This document shows positions 37,001 through 44,346 of a stretch of 64,000 nucleotides of DNA, in pieces; within the stretch, counting starts at the first letter, position 1, and each line of letters opens with the position of its first letter. Both the position numbers and the translations under genes were made by a program. Source of the DNA: Candidatus Hydrogenedentota bacterium (GTDB lineage: Bacteria > Hydrogenedentota > Hydrogenedentia > Hydrogenedentales > CAITNO01); assembly GCA_903893795.1 (NCBI GenBank), contig CAITNO010000152.1:28117-92116 (forward strand), in the 5' to 3' direction. The notes under the pieces are model-generated. The model saw only the letters and a program-made list of their open reading frames with translations. It was not told the origin of the DNA and did no database searches.

Positions 37001-37171
37001 GTGCCCATGCTCTTTGATGACCCCTTTGCCAACTACGATGACCACCGTCTGCGGGCGGCCATGGAACTGTTGCGGGATGTGGGGGCACGGCATCAGGTGC
37101 TGCTTTTCACTTGCCGGGATGACGTGGCGGCGGTGGCCGCTGAGCTTGGCGCTCCGGTGGTAGCGCTATAA
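34031..37171 (+). CDS. YhaN/SbcC-like AAA ATPase with central membrane helices
   Basis: 1046 aa. Walker A GPNERGKST is at residues 30-38. Long charged coiled coils flank a central pair of hydrophobic segments (about 498-545), the YhaN hallmark. SbcC has a zinc hook there instead; no CxxC hook is seen. The C-terminal half has the signature LSKGALDQLYLSLRIAL (near 965) and Walker B VPMLFDDPFANYDD (near 990). It is an ABC/SMC-type ATPase that opens or tethers DNA ends, possibly at the membrane, with the nuclease encoded just upstream. Translation is coupled by the ATGA overlap. The central segments make it a membrane-associated SbcC-like protein rather than a cytosolic one. Confidence 0.9.
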   Translation: MRLCEVYIDGYGRLSDCSLSFEPGLQVVIGPNERGKSTVRCFVTDMLYGQKRDGTHALYEESNALRLPWTRPECYGGRLVYELENGVRFEVRRTFHRGREQVRVVDVHQDRDITASFPVLANREIDFARAHLGLGKSVFVNAATIGHLSLDGLGDQDALDEIRDRLLAIADSGAGGRSADAALRALTARIEAIGRADARNRPLPVAQARLAALNEEHARAAAARRELAEMAQQRGALKRRGAELDAGRELVENAVDRARAHRRAARLQDADRIQQRIDEITQRCFQLGPYRDTPLERLAEAQQARMHSETARLQVQRREQELEDLAAQVESERQRSAQNTAVMPLPVPETVEARYHELRGMTERMDERVNDEQSRLDQTQEQIILTQNRLADLSDFSRGTTDPIEWLTQLQSSFTLALRARSEAQAELERLKLEVERHQDEMAPDADLFRGCTSISESLREFETGRKRAVEKRANTENELHTLGRVRDKLKEGRPALMVLSGICAVSILVLLGILFLSGKLPILFAVAIIFLALGYFLYHLVSTKVRITDATERIAVLQGSLDLMASDDPHLSPVEVLMIRADCKYPRELEGRYDCYREAKALLKAALLELERQEGITRDSEERVPQFYGRLVEEFQRLGETLCGEDDIHNAVGRVMSRYQDYRDAKRRMSDLRGTLQTSIERLGKQRDLLKTTQDALALHEAQIRSVMRQGGFVEEGNMPDTLAALRAYADYTGQCQAHSGRLELLRDQADAAQKLLLEERAEELSRRRRLEELLGTAGVVSVEEWQERTEKAREYRSLQETRVALEEQLAGLLEGGTLADLRRAAAEAEADAPKDTLEELEAELLRVSAEAAGLRQELQALVLAMAERGAGHRTLNEIEEDRAAVEASVRALEQEFEAAARALAVIEDVAVSRHARIAPIVAREASACLRYVTGGVHGDLVIGPDFRISLKTAGPNASEKNLSKGALDQLYLSLRIALVQFLCDDHESVPMLFDDPFANYDDHRLRAAMELLRDVGARHQVLLFTCRDDVAAVAAELGAPVVAL

Positions 37172-37267
37172 ACCGACAAAAAACAAACAGACGCATGTGA
37201 CCGTAATTATACTCTTTTATGTGTTTGTGTCTGTATTTGACAAAACCCCAAAACCGACAAATTTCTA

Positions 37268-37296
37268 TTGCGGGGATGGGTCTGCCATGCTATAAT
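37268..37296 (+). promoter_or_regulatory. Strong sigma70-type promoter for a small RNA
   Basis: TTGCGG (37268-37273), a 17-base spacer and the perfect TATAAT (37291-37296). No gene on this strand follows within 6 kb, only a short transcript ending at 37376. Confidence 0.7.
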
Positions 37297-37302
37297 CTTG
37301 CA

Positions 37303-37376
37303 GGTCAGAGCCATATGTGGCGTTTCTCCTTCCGCGGAGGTCTGGTGCGTTAGCGTATCAGGCCTCTTATTTTTTT
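37303..37376 (+). ncRNA. Candidate small RNA of about 75 nt with intrinsic terminator
   Basis: Transcription from TATAAT at 37291 should begin near 37303. The transcript contains a small hairpin GCCA-tatg-TGGC (37310-37321), a CTCC/GGAG pairing and a 13-bp terminator stem (GAGGTCTGGTGCG at 37337-37349 and CGTATCAGGCCTC at 37354-37366, three G-U pairs). A TTATTTTTTT tract follows. CTCC (37327-37330) could compete with the terminator stem's GAGG, so the folding may be bistable. No match to 6S, SRP, tmRNA or RNase P was recognised. It is more likely a trans-acting RNA or leader remnant than a riboswitch, since no downstream gene is on this strand. Confidence 0.55.
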
Positions 37377-37435
37377 GTCGCGGAGGTTCTTCCCTCAAAG
37401 CATCTATTCGAATTAATGACGGGGCCATTGTGTGA

Positions 37436-37465
37436 GGAGCCGGCAGGGATGCCAGCGCTCCCAGT
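37436..37465 (-). repeat. 30-bp palindromic dispersed repeat, intergenic copy
   Basis: The reverse complement of the element at 7402-7431 with two mismatches (a CTGGCA in place of CCGGCA and a final C). It begins four bases after the VOC gene stop on the minus strand. Confidence 0.75.
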
Positions 37466-37468
37466 AAG

Positions 37469-37864
37469 TCAAAGCCACTGCACGAATTCGATCACATTGT
37501 TGTCCGGATCGGCCATGTAGCACCAGCGGACTTTGTTAGGAATCAGCAGGGGGCCTTTGAGGAGCGCGATGCCCGCGTTGGCCAGGGTGGCCAGCAGGAG
37601 ATCGAGGTCATCGACGCCGAGGGCCACATGGGGGCAGTAGGGCGGCTCGGGCTTGGGTGCGGTGTGGGGCAGGGGCTGGTTGTTTTCATCGAGCATCTGG
37701 AGCAGTTCCAGATTGCCGCCCTCGAGTTCGAGGAAGGCGAAGGCCTCGTGGTGCTCCTCATCCAGCTCGCGAAACATGAGCTGCAGGCCGAGGGTGTTGG
37801 TGTAGAAGTCGATGGCCCGGTCCAGGTCGGCGGCCCGCAGGGCCACATGGTCGAGCCGGTGCAT
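37469..37864 (-). CDS. VOC-family glyoxalase/dioxygenase-like protein
   Basis: 131 aa from the ATG at 37864, which overlaps the purQ stop as TGATG. A vicinal-oxygen-chelate fold is visible: HRLDHVALRAADLDRAIDFYTNTLGLQ, then EEHHEAFAFLELEGGNLELLQ, CPHVALGVDDLDLLLATLANAGI and CYMADPDNNVIEFVQW. Candidate metal ligands are the H of DHVAL, the E of NLELL, the H of PHVAL and the E of VIEF. It is of methylmalonyl-CoA epimerase or glyoxalase I type; the substrate is unknown. It is the last gene of the purM-purL-purQ operon, so it may handle a by-product, but this is speculative. Confidence 0.85.
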   Translation of the reverse strand: MHRLDHVALRAADLDRAIDFYTNTLGLQLMFRELDEEHHEAFAFLELEGGNLELLQMLDENNQPLPHTAPKPEPPYCPHVALGVDDLDLLLATLANAGIALLKGPLLIPNKVRWCYMADPDNNVIEFVQWL

Positions 37865-38658
37865 CAGAGCAGCTCCTCCTGCACATAGTCCACGGCATTT
37901 CGGAAGACCCGCAGTCCCATGCCCTCTTCGGGCAGGTTTTCCATGCGGGTCCAATTGGGGTGGTTGGTCCCGTCCTGGTAGGCTTCGGGGTGGGGCATGA
38001 GGCCGAAGACGCGGCCCGAGGGGTCGCAGATGCCGGCGATGTCGTCGGCCGCGCCGTTGGGATTGAAGGGGAACTCGCCGTCGGCCGGGCTGCCGTCGGG
38101 CCGGATGTAGCGCAGGGCAATCTGCCCGTTGGCGCGAAGCCGCTCCATGACGGCGTCGTCCTTGACGATGAACTTGCCCTCGCCGTGACGGACGGGCACT
38201 TCCAGCGTGTCCATGCCCCTAAGCCAGACGCATTTGGTGTCGGGCGCGATGCGCAGCTTCACCCAGCGGTTTTCAAAACGGCAGGTGTCGTTCCATGCCA
38301 GGGTGACTTCCTGCCGGTACTCGCCCTCGAAGAGGGGCAGGATGCCCATTTTCACCATCACCTGGAAACCGTTGCAGATGCCGATGACCAGTTTGCGGTC
38401 GGCGACGAATTTCAGGATGGGGCCGCCCAGCTTGCCGCGCAGGCGGTTTGCGAGAATCTTGCCCGATGCCACGTGGTCGCCGAAGGAAAAGCCCCCCGGT
38501 ATGGCGAGGATGTGGTATCCGTCGAGCATCGCCGGGTCGTCGGCGATATCGTTGAGATGGACGCGGCGCGTCTCCGCGCCCGCGCGCTCCAGGGCGCGCT
38601 CCGTCTCATTGTCGCAGTTGATTCCGAATCCGGTCAGGACAATCGCTCTTGCAGGCAT
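37864..38658 (-). CDS. purQ: Phosphoribosylformylglycinamidine synthase, glutaminase subunit
   Basis: 264 aa. It hydrolyses glutamine and channels ammonia to PurL in the fourth step of purine synthesis. The triad is visible: Cys in VIGICNGFQVMVKMGILP, His and Glu in GLMPHPEAYQDGT. IVLTGFGINCDNETERALERAGAE at the start and GGFSFGDHVASGKI are characteristic. It lies in minus-strand order purM-purL-purQ. The gap to purL contains a 52-bp repeat and a duplicated purL tail (38689-38863). The VOC gene starts in its stop codon. Confidence 0.95.
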   Translation of the reverse strand: MPARAIVLTGFGINCDNETERALERAGAETRRVHLNDIADDPAMLDGYHILAIPGGFSFGDHVASGKILANRLRGKLGGPILKFVADRKLVIGICNGFQVMVKMGILPLFEGEYRQEVTLAWNDTCRFENRWVKLRIAPDTKCVWLRGMDTLEVPVRHGEGKFIVKDDAVMERLRANGQIALRYIRPDGSPADGEFPFNPNGAADDIAGICDPSGRVFGLMPHPEAYQDGTNHPNWTRMENLPEEGMGLRVFRNAVDYVQEELL

Positions 38659-38688
38659 GTTCAGTTCCTCAATTGGCCTCGCGGGGGC

Positions 38689-38740
38689 GCATACACCCCC
38701 CGGCCCGTCGGGCCACCCCCCGCGAGGGGGGACCCAAAGC
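38689..38740 (+). repeat. 52-bp dispersed repeat, copy between purL and purQ
   Basis: It begins GCATACACCCCC and ends GGGGGGACCCAAAGC, with an internal GGCCCG-t-CGGGCC hairpin and a CCCCCCGCGAGGGGGG hairpin. A second copy with two mismatches, in the same orientation, is at 43202-43253. The copies therefore flank purL and purM as direct repeats 4.5 kb apart. Confidence 0.8.
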
Positions 38741-38797
38741 GACCTCGGTCTCGGGCCGTGAATGTGATCGTTTTCTCAAGTGTCTTCAGGGCAGACT

Positions 38798-38863
38798 GCG
38801 CTTCCTGATGAGTTGTTTCACCAGGCCAGCGCCGCTTCCTGATGAGTTTCTTACCAGGCCAGC
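38798..38863 (-). repeat. Tandem 33-bp duplication of the purL 3' end
   Basis: Two adjacent near-identical 33-base units (38798-38830 and 38831-38863), each containing CTTCCTGATGAGTT and ACCAGGCCAGC on the plus strand. The second unit encodes the last codons and stop of purL (LAW then TAA at 38851-38853). The first is a diverged extra copy downstream of the stop. Confidence 0.75.
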
Positions 38864-41811
38864 GGCGCTTTCCACGCGGCCTTAAGTTCGGCGATGGGGG
38901 CATCCACATGGGTGCCGCCGGGGCATTCGATGCGGAGCATGGGTTCGGCCATGACAGTGCCCACGCGCTGAATGGGGCTGCCCGCCATGACGGCCTCAAA
39001 GGCCAGCAGGTTGCCGGGGTTGACCGTCACCACGAAGCGGCTCTGCGATTCGCTGAACAGGGCGGACACGGCGCTCTTCACGCCGATCTCGGCGAGGTCA
39101 ACATCCATGCCCAGGCCGCCCGCGAAGGCCGATTCGGCCAGGGCCACCGCCAGGCCGCCGTCGGAGCAGTCGTGGCAGGAGGCAACGAGCCCGCCCGTGA
39201 TGGCCTTGTGCAGGCGCTCGTACATGGCGCGCGCGCCCAGCGGGCTCACCTGCGGGGCGGTGCCGCCGGACAGGCCGCGCAGGGCGGCGTACTCGCTGCC
39301 GCCCAGTTCGTCGTGCGTCTCGCCGACGACATAGACATAATCGCCCGCGCGCTTGGCGTCCATGGTCGCCACGTGGGTCACGTCCTCCAGGACGGCGGCG
39401 GCCGTAAACAGGACGGTCGGCGGAATGGAGATCTTCGTGTCGCCAATCTTGTAGTCGTTCTTCATGCTGTCTTTTCCGCTGATGAGCGGAATGTCATAGG
39501 CGACGCACAGGTCGTAGAGCGCCTCGCAGGCGCGCACCAACTGGGCCAGTTTGTGGCTGCCGTCGGGCGTCTTTTCGCTCTGCACCGGGTCGGGCCAGCA
39601 GAAGTTGTCGAGGCCGGCTATCATGCCGGGCCGGGCGCCCACGGAGATCAGGTTGCGCACCGCCTCGTCAATGGCGCAGGCCATCATGGAATAGGCGTCG
39701 AGGTCGGCGTACTTGGGCGCGATGCCACAGGCCACCGCGATGCCGCGCTTCGACCCCGCCACGGGCCGTATGACGCCCGCGTCGCCGGGACCGTCGTGGG
39801 CGACGCCCTGGAATTGCTTAAGCACGCTCTGGCCGAGCACCTCGTGGTCGTACATGCGCACAAAGCTTTCCTTGCTGCACACGTTGAGCGAGCCAAGGAC
39901 GGCCTTGAGGTCGGCGGCGAGGTCGTTTGATTCCACGCTGATTTCGGACGGGGGCGCGGGCGGGTTGAGCTTCGCCTGAAGCCGCATGCGCGGCAGGCCC
40001 TCATGCAGGAATTCCATGTCCAGCGAGCCGGCGAGCTTCCCCTCAAACCAGCATTCGAGCCTGCCCGAATCGTTGAAGGTGCCGAGCACGGTAGCCTCCA
40101 CCTCGCGGCGGCGGGCCAAGTCCAGGAACGCGTCTATCATGTCGGTCGGCACGGAGAGCGTCATGCGCTCCTGCGCCTCGGACAGGAAAATCTCCCAAGG
40201 GGCCAGACCGGCGTATTTGAGCGGGGCCTTGTCCAAGTGCACTTCGGCGCCGTTGGAGGCGCGGGCCATTTCGCCGATGCTGGAGGACAGGCCGCCCGCG
40301 CCGTCGTCGGTGATGCAGGAGAAGAGGCCCAAGTCGCGGGCCTCGAGCAGGAAGTCGGCCATTTTCTTCTGCGTGATCGGGTCACCAATCTGCACCGCCG
40401 TGGCGGGCGAGCCCTCGTGCAGTTCTTCCGAGGAGAAGGTGGCGCCGTGGATGCCGTCCTTGCCGATGCGTCCGCCGGTCATGACGATGAGGTCGCCGGG
40501 GCGCGCGGCCTTTTCATGGCTCGGCCGTCCCGCCGTCGTGGTGGGGATGAGCCCGCCGGTGCCGCAGAAAACCAGGGGCTTGCCCAGAAAGCGCTCGTGG
40601 AACACGATGGCGCCGTTGATGTCGGGGATGCCGCTCTGGTTGCCGCCGTCGCGCACGCCCGAATGGACGCCGCGCAGCACGCGGCGTGGATGAAGCAGGC
40701 GCGCCGGGATCTCACCCGTGTGGAAGGGCGAGGCGAAACAGAAGACGTCGGTGTTGAAAATGCACTGGCAACCCAGCCCCGCGCCGAGCACGTCGCGGTT
40801 GACGCCCACGATGCCGGTCATGGCGCCGCCGTAGGGGTCCAGCGCCGACGGGCTGTTGTGCGTTTCGGCCTTGAGCGCGAAATTGTGGGTTTCATCGAAC
40901 TTGATGATGCCCGCATTGTCCTCGAACACGCTTACCAGCCAGTCCACGCGCTTGGACACGGTCTCGGTGGTCGCCTTCACATAGGACTTGAAGAGGCCGT
41001 CTATTTCGCGGGTCTCGCCGTTTTCATCGGTGTATTCGATGACGGCGCTGAAAATCTTGTGCTTGCAGTGCTCCGACCAGGTCTGGGCAATGACCTCGAC
41101 CTCGATGTCGGTCGGGTTTGCCGGCAGGCTGCGCTTTGCCCGTTCTGCCTGGGTTTGCGGAGCGCGGTAATGGGCCTGCACCGTTTTCATTTCGGTCAGG
41201 TCGAGCGCGAGCGTCATGTCGCGGCTCAGGGCGAGCAGGGCGTCGTCGTCCACCTCGAGATTGATCTCGTGGACAACCACCTCGCTACGCTGGGTGACGA
41301 TCGGCAGCGCCAAGAGCGGCTCGCCGTCCAGATCGGCCATTTCTTCGGCCGTCTTCACCACATACTGCTCGATGAGTTCGTTGGCCAGCGCCTTTTGCGC
41401 GATGCGCAGGGCCGTGTCCTTGTCCACGCCGCGCAGGGCGTGGAGGGTGGATTTGAAGACCACCTCGCCTTCGGCGAGCGCCCGGCCAAGCGTGTCCTGC
41501 ACGCCCTCGCGGGCGCTGCGGCCGACATTGTCGGTGACGCCGGGCAGGAAACCCACCTCGATCACGCAGTCGTAGCCGGAGGCCATCGACTTGTTGACCG
41601 CCGAGTCCTGAATGATGGGGTCGGTGAACAGGTCGGCGCGCACCTTCTCCAACTCGTCGGCGGTGAAGTCGCCGAGCAGCGTGTACACGTCGATGATCCA
41701 CGCCTCGGCCACCTGGACGTTCAAATCCTCGTGGAGGCGCGCGCAGAGCGCGACACCGGCCGGGTCGGGCCGGCCGCCCTTCATGGCCACTTCTATTCTA
41801 TTTACCGGCAT
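38851..41811 (-). CDS. purL: Phosphoribosylformylglycinamidine synthase, PurS-PurL fusion
   Basis: 986 aa from the ATG at 41811, which overlaps the purM stop by 14 bases. It makes FGAM from FGAR, ATP and ammonia. Residues 1-160 are PurS-like (PVNRIEVAMKGG, then a second half with FLPGVTDNVGRSA). The catalytic part then follows, with QTWSEHCKHKIF, KAETHNSPSAL and PYGGAMTGIVGVNRDVLGAG, then ITDDGAGGLSSS and the second ATP-like half (ISGKDSMKNDYKIG, HDCSDGGLAVALAES). A free-standing PurS is therefore not needed. PurQ is separate, giving the two-protein layout common in deltaproteobacteria. The 3' end is partly duplicated (38798-38863). Confidence 0.95.
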   Translation of the reverse strand: MPVNRIEVAMKGGRPDPAGVALCARLHEDLNVQVAEAWIIDVYTLLGDFTADELEKVRADLFTDPIIQDSAVNKSMASGYDCVIEVGFLPGVTDNVGRSAREGVQDTLGRALAEGEVVFKSTLHALRGVDKDTALRIAQKALANELIEQYVVKTAEEMADLDGEPLLALPIVTQRSEVVVHEINLEVDDDALLALSRDMTLALDLTEMKTVQAHYRAPQTQAERAKRSLPANPTDIEVEVIAQTWSEHCKHKIFSAVIEYTDENGETREIDGLFKSYVKATTETVSKRVDWLVSVFEDNAGIIKFDETHNFALKAETHNSPSALDPYGGAMTGIVGVNRDVLGAGLGCQCIFNTDVFCFASPFHTGEIPARLLHPRRVLRGVHSGVRDGGNQSGIPDINGAIVFHERFLGKPLVFCGTGGLIPTTTAGRPSHEKAARPGDLIVMTGGRIGKDGIHGATFSSEELHEGSPATAVQIGDPITQKKMADFLLEARDLGLFSCITDDGAGGLSSSIGEMARASNGAEVHLDKAPLKYAGLAPWEIFLSEAQERMTLSVPTDMIDAFLDLARRREVEATVLGTFNDSGRLECWFEGKLAGSLDMEFLHEGLPRMRLQAKLNPPAPPSEISVESNDLAADLKAVLGSLNVCSKESFVRMYDHEVLGQSVLKQFQGVAHDGPGDAGVIRPVAGSKRGIAVACGIAPKYADLDAYSMMACAIDEAVRNLISVGARPGMIAGLDNFCWPDPVQSEKTPDGSHKLAQLVRACEALYDLCVAYDIPLISGKDSMKNDYKIGDTKISIPPTVLFTAAAVLEDVTHVATMDAKRAGDYVYVVGETHDELGGSEYAALRGLSGGTAPQVSPLGARAMYERLHKAITGGLVASCHDCSDGGLAVALAESAFAGGLGMDVDLAEIGVKSAVSALFSESQSRFVVTVNPGNLLAFEAVMAGSPIQRVGTVMAEPMLRIECPGGTHVDAPIAELKAAWKAPLAW

Positions 41812-42865
41812 AGCGCAGATTCCCTTTGTAGAACACGCGGCTTTCACCCTTCACGATCCGGCCCATGACGGTGCATTTCTTGCCCGTCATCTCAAAGCCC
41901 TCGACCGCCTTGTCCACCTGGTCGGGCGGCACGACAAACATGAAGCCCTGGCCGACGTTGAAGGTGCGCAGCATCTCCGTTTCCTCGACATTGCCCGTTT
42001 CCTGCAGGAACCGGAAAATGCCGGGCACCTCCCAAGTGTTGAGGTCCACCTCGGCGCCCAGCCCCTCGGGCAGGATGCGCGGGAAGTTGTCCGTGATGCC
42101 GCCGCCGGTGATGTGCGCCATGCCGTGCACGTCGACCAGCTTCATGATGACCTGCATCAGCTTGGCATAGGCCACGTGCGGCTCCATCAGCGCCTCGGCC
42201 ACGGTGAGTTCCGTGTAGGGCATGAGGTCGTCCGTGCCGAGCCCGGCCACCTCGAAGGTGATTTTGCGCGCCAGGCTGTAGCCGTTGGTGTGCAGGCCCG
42301 TGGAGGGCAGGCCGATAATCACGTCGTCCTCTCGGATGGCCGAACCGTCCACGATTTTCTTGCGGTCCACGATGCCCACAATGGTTCCCGCCAGATCGTA
42401 TTCGCCCGGCTGGTACATGTCGGGCATCTCGGCGGTCTCGCCGCCGATCAGCGCGCACCCCGCAAAGCGGCATCCGGCGGAAAGGCCCTTGAGCACGTCG
42501 ATGGCCACCTGCGGCTCGAGCTTGCCCACGGCGAAATAGTCGAGGAAGAACAGGGGGCGCGCCCCCTGCACCAGAATGTCGTTCACGCAGTGCGACACGA
42601 GGTCGACGCCGACCGTGTCGTGCTTGCCTGTCATGAACGCCAGCTTGAGCTTGGTGCCCACGCCGTCCACACTCGACACCAGCACCGGCTCCTCCATGTT
42701 TTGGAGGTCGAGCAGGTACATCGCGCCAAAGCTGCCGATGTCGCAGAGCACCTGATCGTTGTAGGTCTTTTTGACCAGTTCCTTGATGCCCGCCAGCGCC
42801 ACATTTGCAGCGTCGATATCCACACCGGCATCGCGGTAGCTGAGGGAAACTTTCTTGTCGGCCAT
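41798..42865 (-). CDS. purM: Phosphoribosylformylglycinamidine cyclo-ligase (AIR synthase)
   Basis: 355 aa from the ATG at 42865, preceded by GAGGTG. It converts FGAM to AIR with ATP, the next step after PurL. The N-terminal YRDAGVDIDAAN motif, VLVSSVDGVGTKLKLA, GHDTVGVDLVSHCVNDILVQGARPLFFLDY and GGETAEMPDMY motifs identify it, as does HITGGGITDNFPRILPEGL. It is the first gene of purM-purL-purQ-VOC. The purL start lies inside its last codons, so translation is coupled. A promoter is visible at 42914-42943. Confidence 0.96.
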   Translation of the reverse strand: MADKKVSLSYRDAGVDIDAANVALAGIKELVKKTYNDQVLCDIGSFGAMYLLDLQNMEEPVLVSSVDGVGTKLKLAFMTGKHDTVGVDLVSHCVNDILVQGARPLFFLDYFAVGKLEPQVAIDVLKGLSAGCRFAGCALIGGETAEMPDMYQPGEYDLAGTIVGIVDRKKIVDGSAIREDDVIIGLPSTGLHTNGYSLARKITFEVAGLGTDDLMPYTELTVAEALMEPHVAYAKLMQVIMKLVDVHGMAHITGGGITDNFPRILPEGLGAEVDLNTWEVPGIFRFLQETGNVEETEMLRTFNVGQGFMFVVPPDQVDKAVEGFEMTGKKCTVMGRIVKGESRVFYKGNLRYAGK

Positions 42866-42913
42866 GATAGACACCTCATAATGGCTGTGCCCCTCCGGGG
42901 CGAATAAGGCTAC

Positions 42914-42943
42914 AGGATACGCGGTCGCTTCCCATAAGTCCAA
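42914..42943 (-). promoter_or_regulatory. Sigma70-type promoter for the purM operon
   Basis: On the minus strand TTGGAC (42943-42938), an 18-base spacer and TATCCT (42919-42914). The leader would be about 40-45 bases, with CCCCGGAGGGGC (42892-42899 region) forming a small stem. No PurR-like box or purine riboswitch was recognised. Confidence 0.6.
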
Positions 42944-43136
42944 TGAAATGTTATGATATGGCTGATAAGGTGGGCTTATGAATAAAGTCCTTGACCGCCA
43001 ACGTGAACCATGGGCTTACCGGGAAACCACGAAAATGAAGCCATGTTTAAGGTACGAAAGTGGTGCCGCCTTAAGTCGCCCCCTGGAGGGGCAGCCGCGA
43101 CGTGTCCGCCGTAGCCTTGGCGAAGGGGGAAGCGGC

Positions 43137-43253
43137 GGGGGGTGTATGCCCTCCATGCAGACCCAATGCTCGAAGAAGGCTCATTCCAAGTGTATGCGCA
43201 AGCATACACCCCCCGGCCCTTCGGGCCACCCCCCTCGAGGGGGGACCCAAAGC
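43137..43253 (+). repeat. Composite repeat with 52-bp element, second copy
   Basis: The 52-bp element at 43202-43253 matches 38689-38740 with two mismatches. Its first 13 bases are the inverse of 43137-43149, so the two enclose a 52-base core like the ends of a small mobile element. The preceding 43075-43136 is another GC-rich unit of the same style. Confidence 0.7.
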
Positions 43254-43340
43254 AGCCCAGTTCCTCAGGGGGGACCCAAAGCAGCCCAGTTCCTCAGGGG
43301 GAACCCAAAGTAGCCCAGTTCCTCAGGGGGAACCTAAGGC
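43237..43340 (+). repeat. 29-bp tandem repeat array, about 3.5 units
   Basis: Units of 29 bases with the consensus CAGGGGGGACCCAAAGCA then GCCCAGTTCCT, starting at the end of the 52-bp element and decaying at 43340. Units differ by one to three bases. There is no spacer variation, so this is not a CRISPR array. Confidence 0.8.
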
Positions 43341-43409
43341 GGCACTGCTCGTCCCCCACAACCGATTCAAAGTTTCCCTCCAACCCCAAAAAGGTTCTTA
43401 TTCCCTAAC

Positions 43410-44276
43410 ATGACCCTTGATGCCATGAAATGCTTTTGCGCGTTGGTGGAAACGGGCAGTTTCCGCCTTGCGGCGGAACGGGTGTTCCGCTCGCAGCCGG
43501 CCGTGAGCCAGCAGATGCGCAGTCTGGAACAGGAGGTGGGCCACACGCTGGTGGACCGGCGCACAGGGCGGCCCACCACGCAGGGGGATGTGCTTTACAA
43601 GCGTGCCCGCGACATTCTGCGGGCCATGGACGCGCTTCAGCGCGAACTGGCCGACCGGGACAGCGGTCCCGCCGGGGAACTGCGCCTGGGCACGAGCGAC
43701 ACGACGGCGATGTATCTGCTCCCGCCCTATGTGCGGCGTTTTGCGGAACGGCTGCCGCAGGCGCGGCTGGCCGTCACCAACCGAAGTTCCGATGCGATTG
43801 CCACGCAGGTGGTGCGTGGAGAACTGGACCTGGGCATTGTCACGCTGCCGCAAAACCACGCGGAGCTTGCGTCTGAGCCCCTGTTCCGGCAGCGCCTGCT
43901 GCTGGTGGTGCCTCGGGGACACCGGCTGGCGAAACAGAAACACACAAGCCTCGATGAGCTGCGCGACACGCCTGTGCTGATGCTGGACAGCCGGACGCGC
44001 ACGGGCGCGCTGCTGGGCGAATTCTTTCGGAACACGGGATTCACACCGACGGTGTTTCTTGACAGCGGCTCCTTTGAGGTCATCAAGCGGTATATCGCCG
44101 AGGGCACGGGTGTATCCTTTCTTCCCGAGACCGTTTTGGGCGCCCAAGACCGCGGACTGGTTGCCGTGGCGATGGACGGGCTGCCTGAAATAGCGATTGG
44201 CGTCATTTGGCGGCGCGACGCCTACCTAGGCCGCGCCGCCCGCGCGTTTCTGGAACTGCTGCGGGAAAAGGAATAG
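43410..44276 (+). CDS. LysR-family transcriptional regulator
   Basis: 288 aa. The N-terminal winged helix (LDAMKCFCALVETGSFRLAAERVFRSQPAVSQQMRSLEQEVG) is the LysR DNA-binding domain, and residues about 90-288 are the substrate-binding effector domain (GELRLGTSDTTAMYLLPPYV, RGELDLGIVTLPQNHAEL, AEGTGVSFLPETVLG). It would activate or repress in response to a small molecule. No divergent target gene is present: the upstream side is repeat DNA, and the downstream prepilin gene is convergent, so its regulon is unknown. The AAAAAGG ribosome site lies in the leader. Confidence 0.92.
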   Translation: MTLDAMKCFCALVETGSFRLAAERVFRSQPAVSQQMRSLEQEVGHTLVDRRTGRPTTQGDVLYKRARDILRAMDALQRELADRDSGPAGELRLGTSDTTAMYLLPPYVRRFAERLPQARLAVTNRSSDAIATQVVRGELDLGIVTLPQNHAELASEPLFRQRLLLVVPRGHRLAKQKHTSLDELRDTPVLMLDSRTRTGALLGEFFRNTGFTPTVFLDSGSFEVIKRYIAEGTGVSFLPETVLGAQDRGLVAVAMDGLPEIAIGVIWRRDAYLGRAARAFLELLREKE

Positions 44277-44285
44277 GAAAAGGAA

Positions 44286-44317
44286 GGCGGGCCGAAGCCT
44301 TTCGGCAACGACCCGCC
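44286..44317. terminator. Hairpin between the convergent LysR and prepilin genes
   Basis: Outer GGCGGG/CCCGCC and inner CCGAA/TTCGG pair around a GCCT loop. On the minus strand, after the prepilin gene, it is followed by TTCCTTTTCC. It may terminate both genes. Confidence 0.45.
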
Positions 44318-44346
44318 CGCTAAACGGTTAAACCCGGAAGGTGCGG

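Larger units (their letters stand above)
42944..43409. other. Repeat-rich intergenic region between purM and the LysR gene
   Basis: Roughly 460 bases without a gene. It is occupied by a 13-bp inverted pair (GGGGGGTGTATGC at 43137-43149 and GCATACACCCCCC at 43202-43214), the 52-bp repeat copy and a 29-bp tandem array. The last 60 bases form the LysR leader. Confidence 0.7.

Noticed and set aside
37303..37376. 6S RNA, SRP RNA or tmRNA as identity of the small RNA
   Set aside because: It is too short for 6S or tmRNA, has no closing-stem ends, and does not contain the conserved SRP tetraloop region.
37317..37520. 67-codon plus-strand frame over the small RNA and repeat
   Set aside because: It crosses the terminator and a palindromic repeat, and has no ribosome site.
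40003..41868. 621-codon plus-strand open frame opposite purL
   Set aside because: It is a shadow frame; purL is full length with all catalytic motifs.
43237..43340. 29-bp tandem units, considered as a CRISPR array
   Set aside because: The units are directly adjacent with no spacers, and there is no cas gene nearby.
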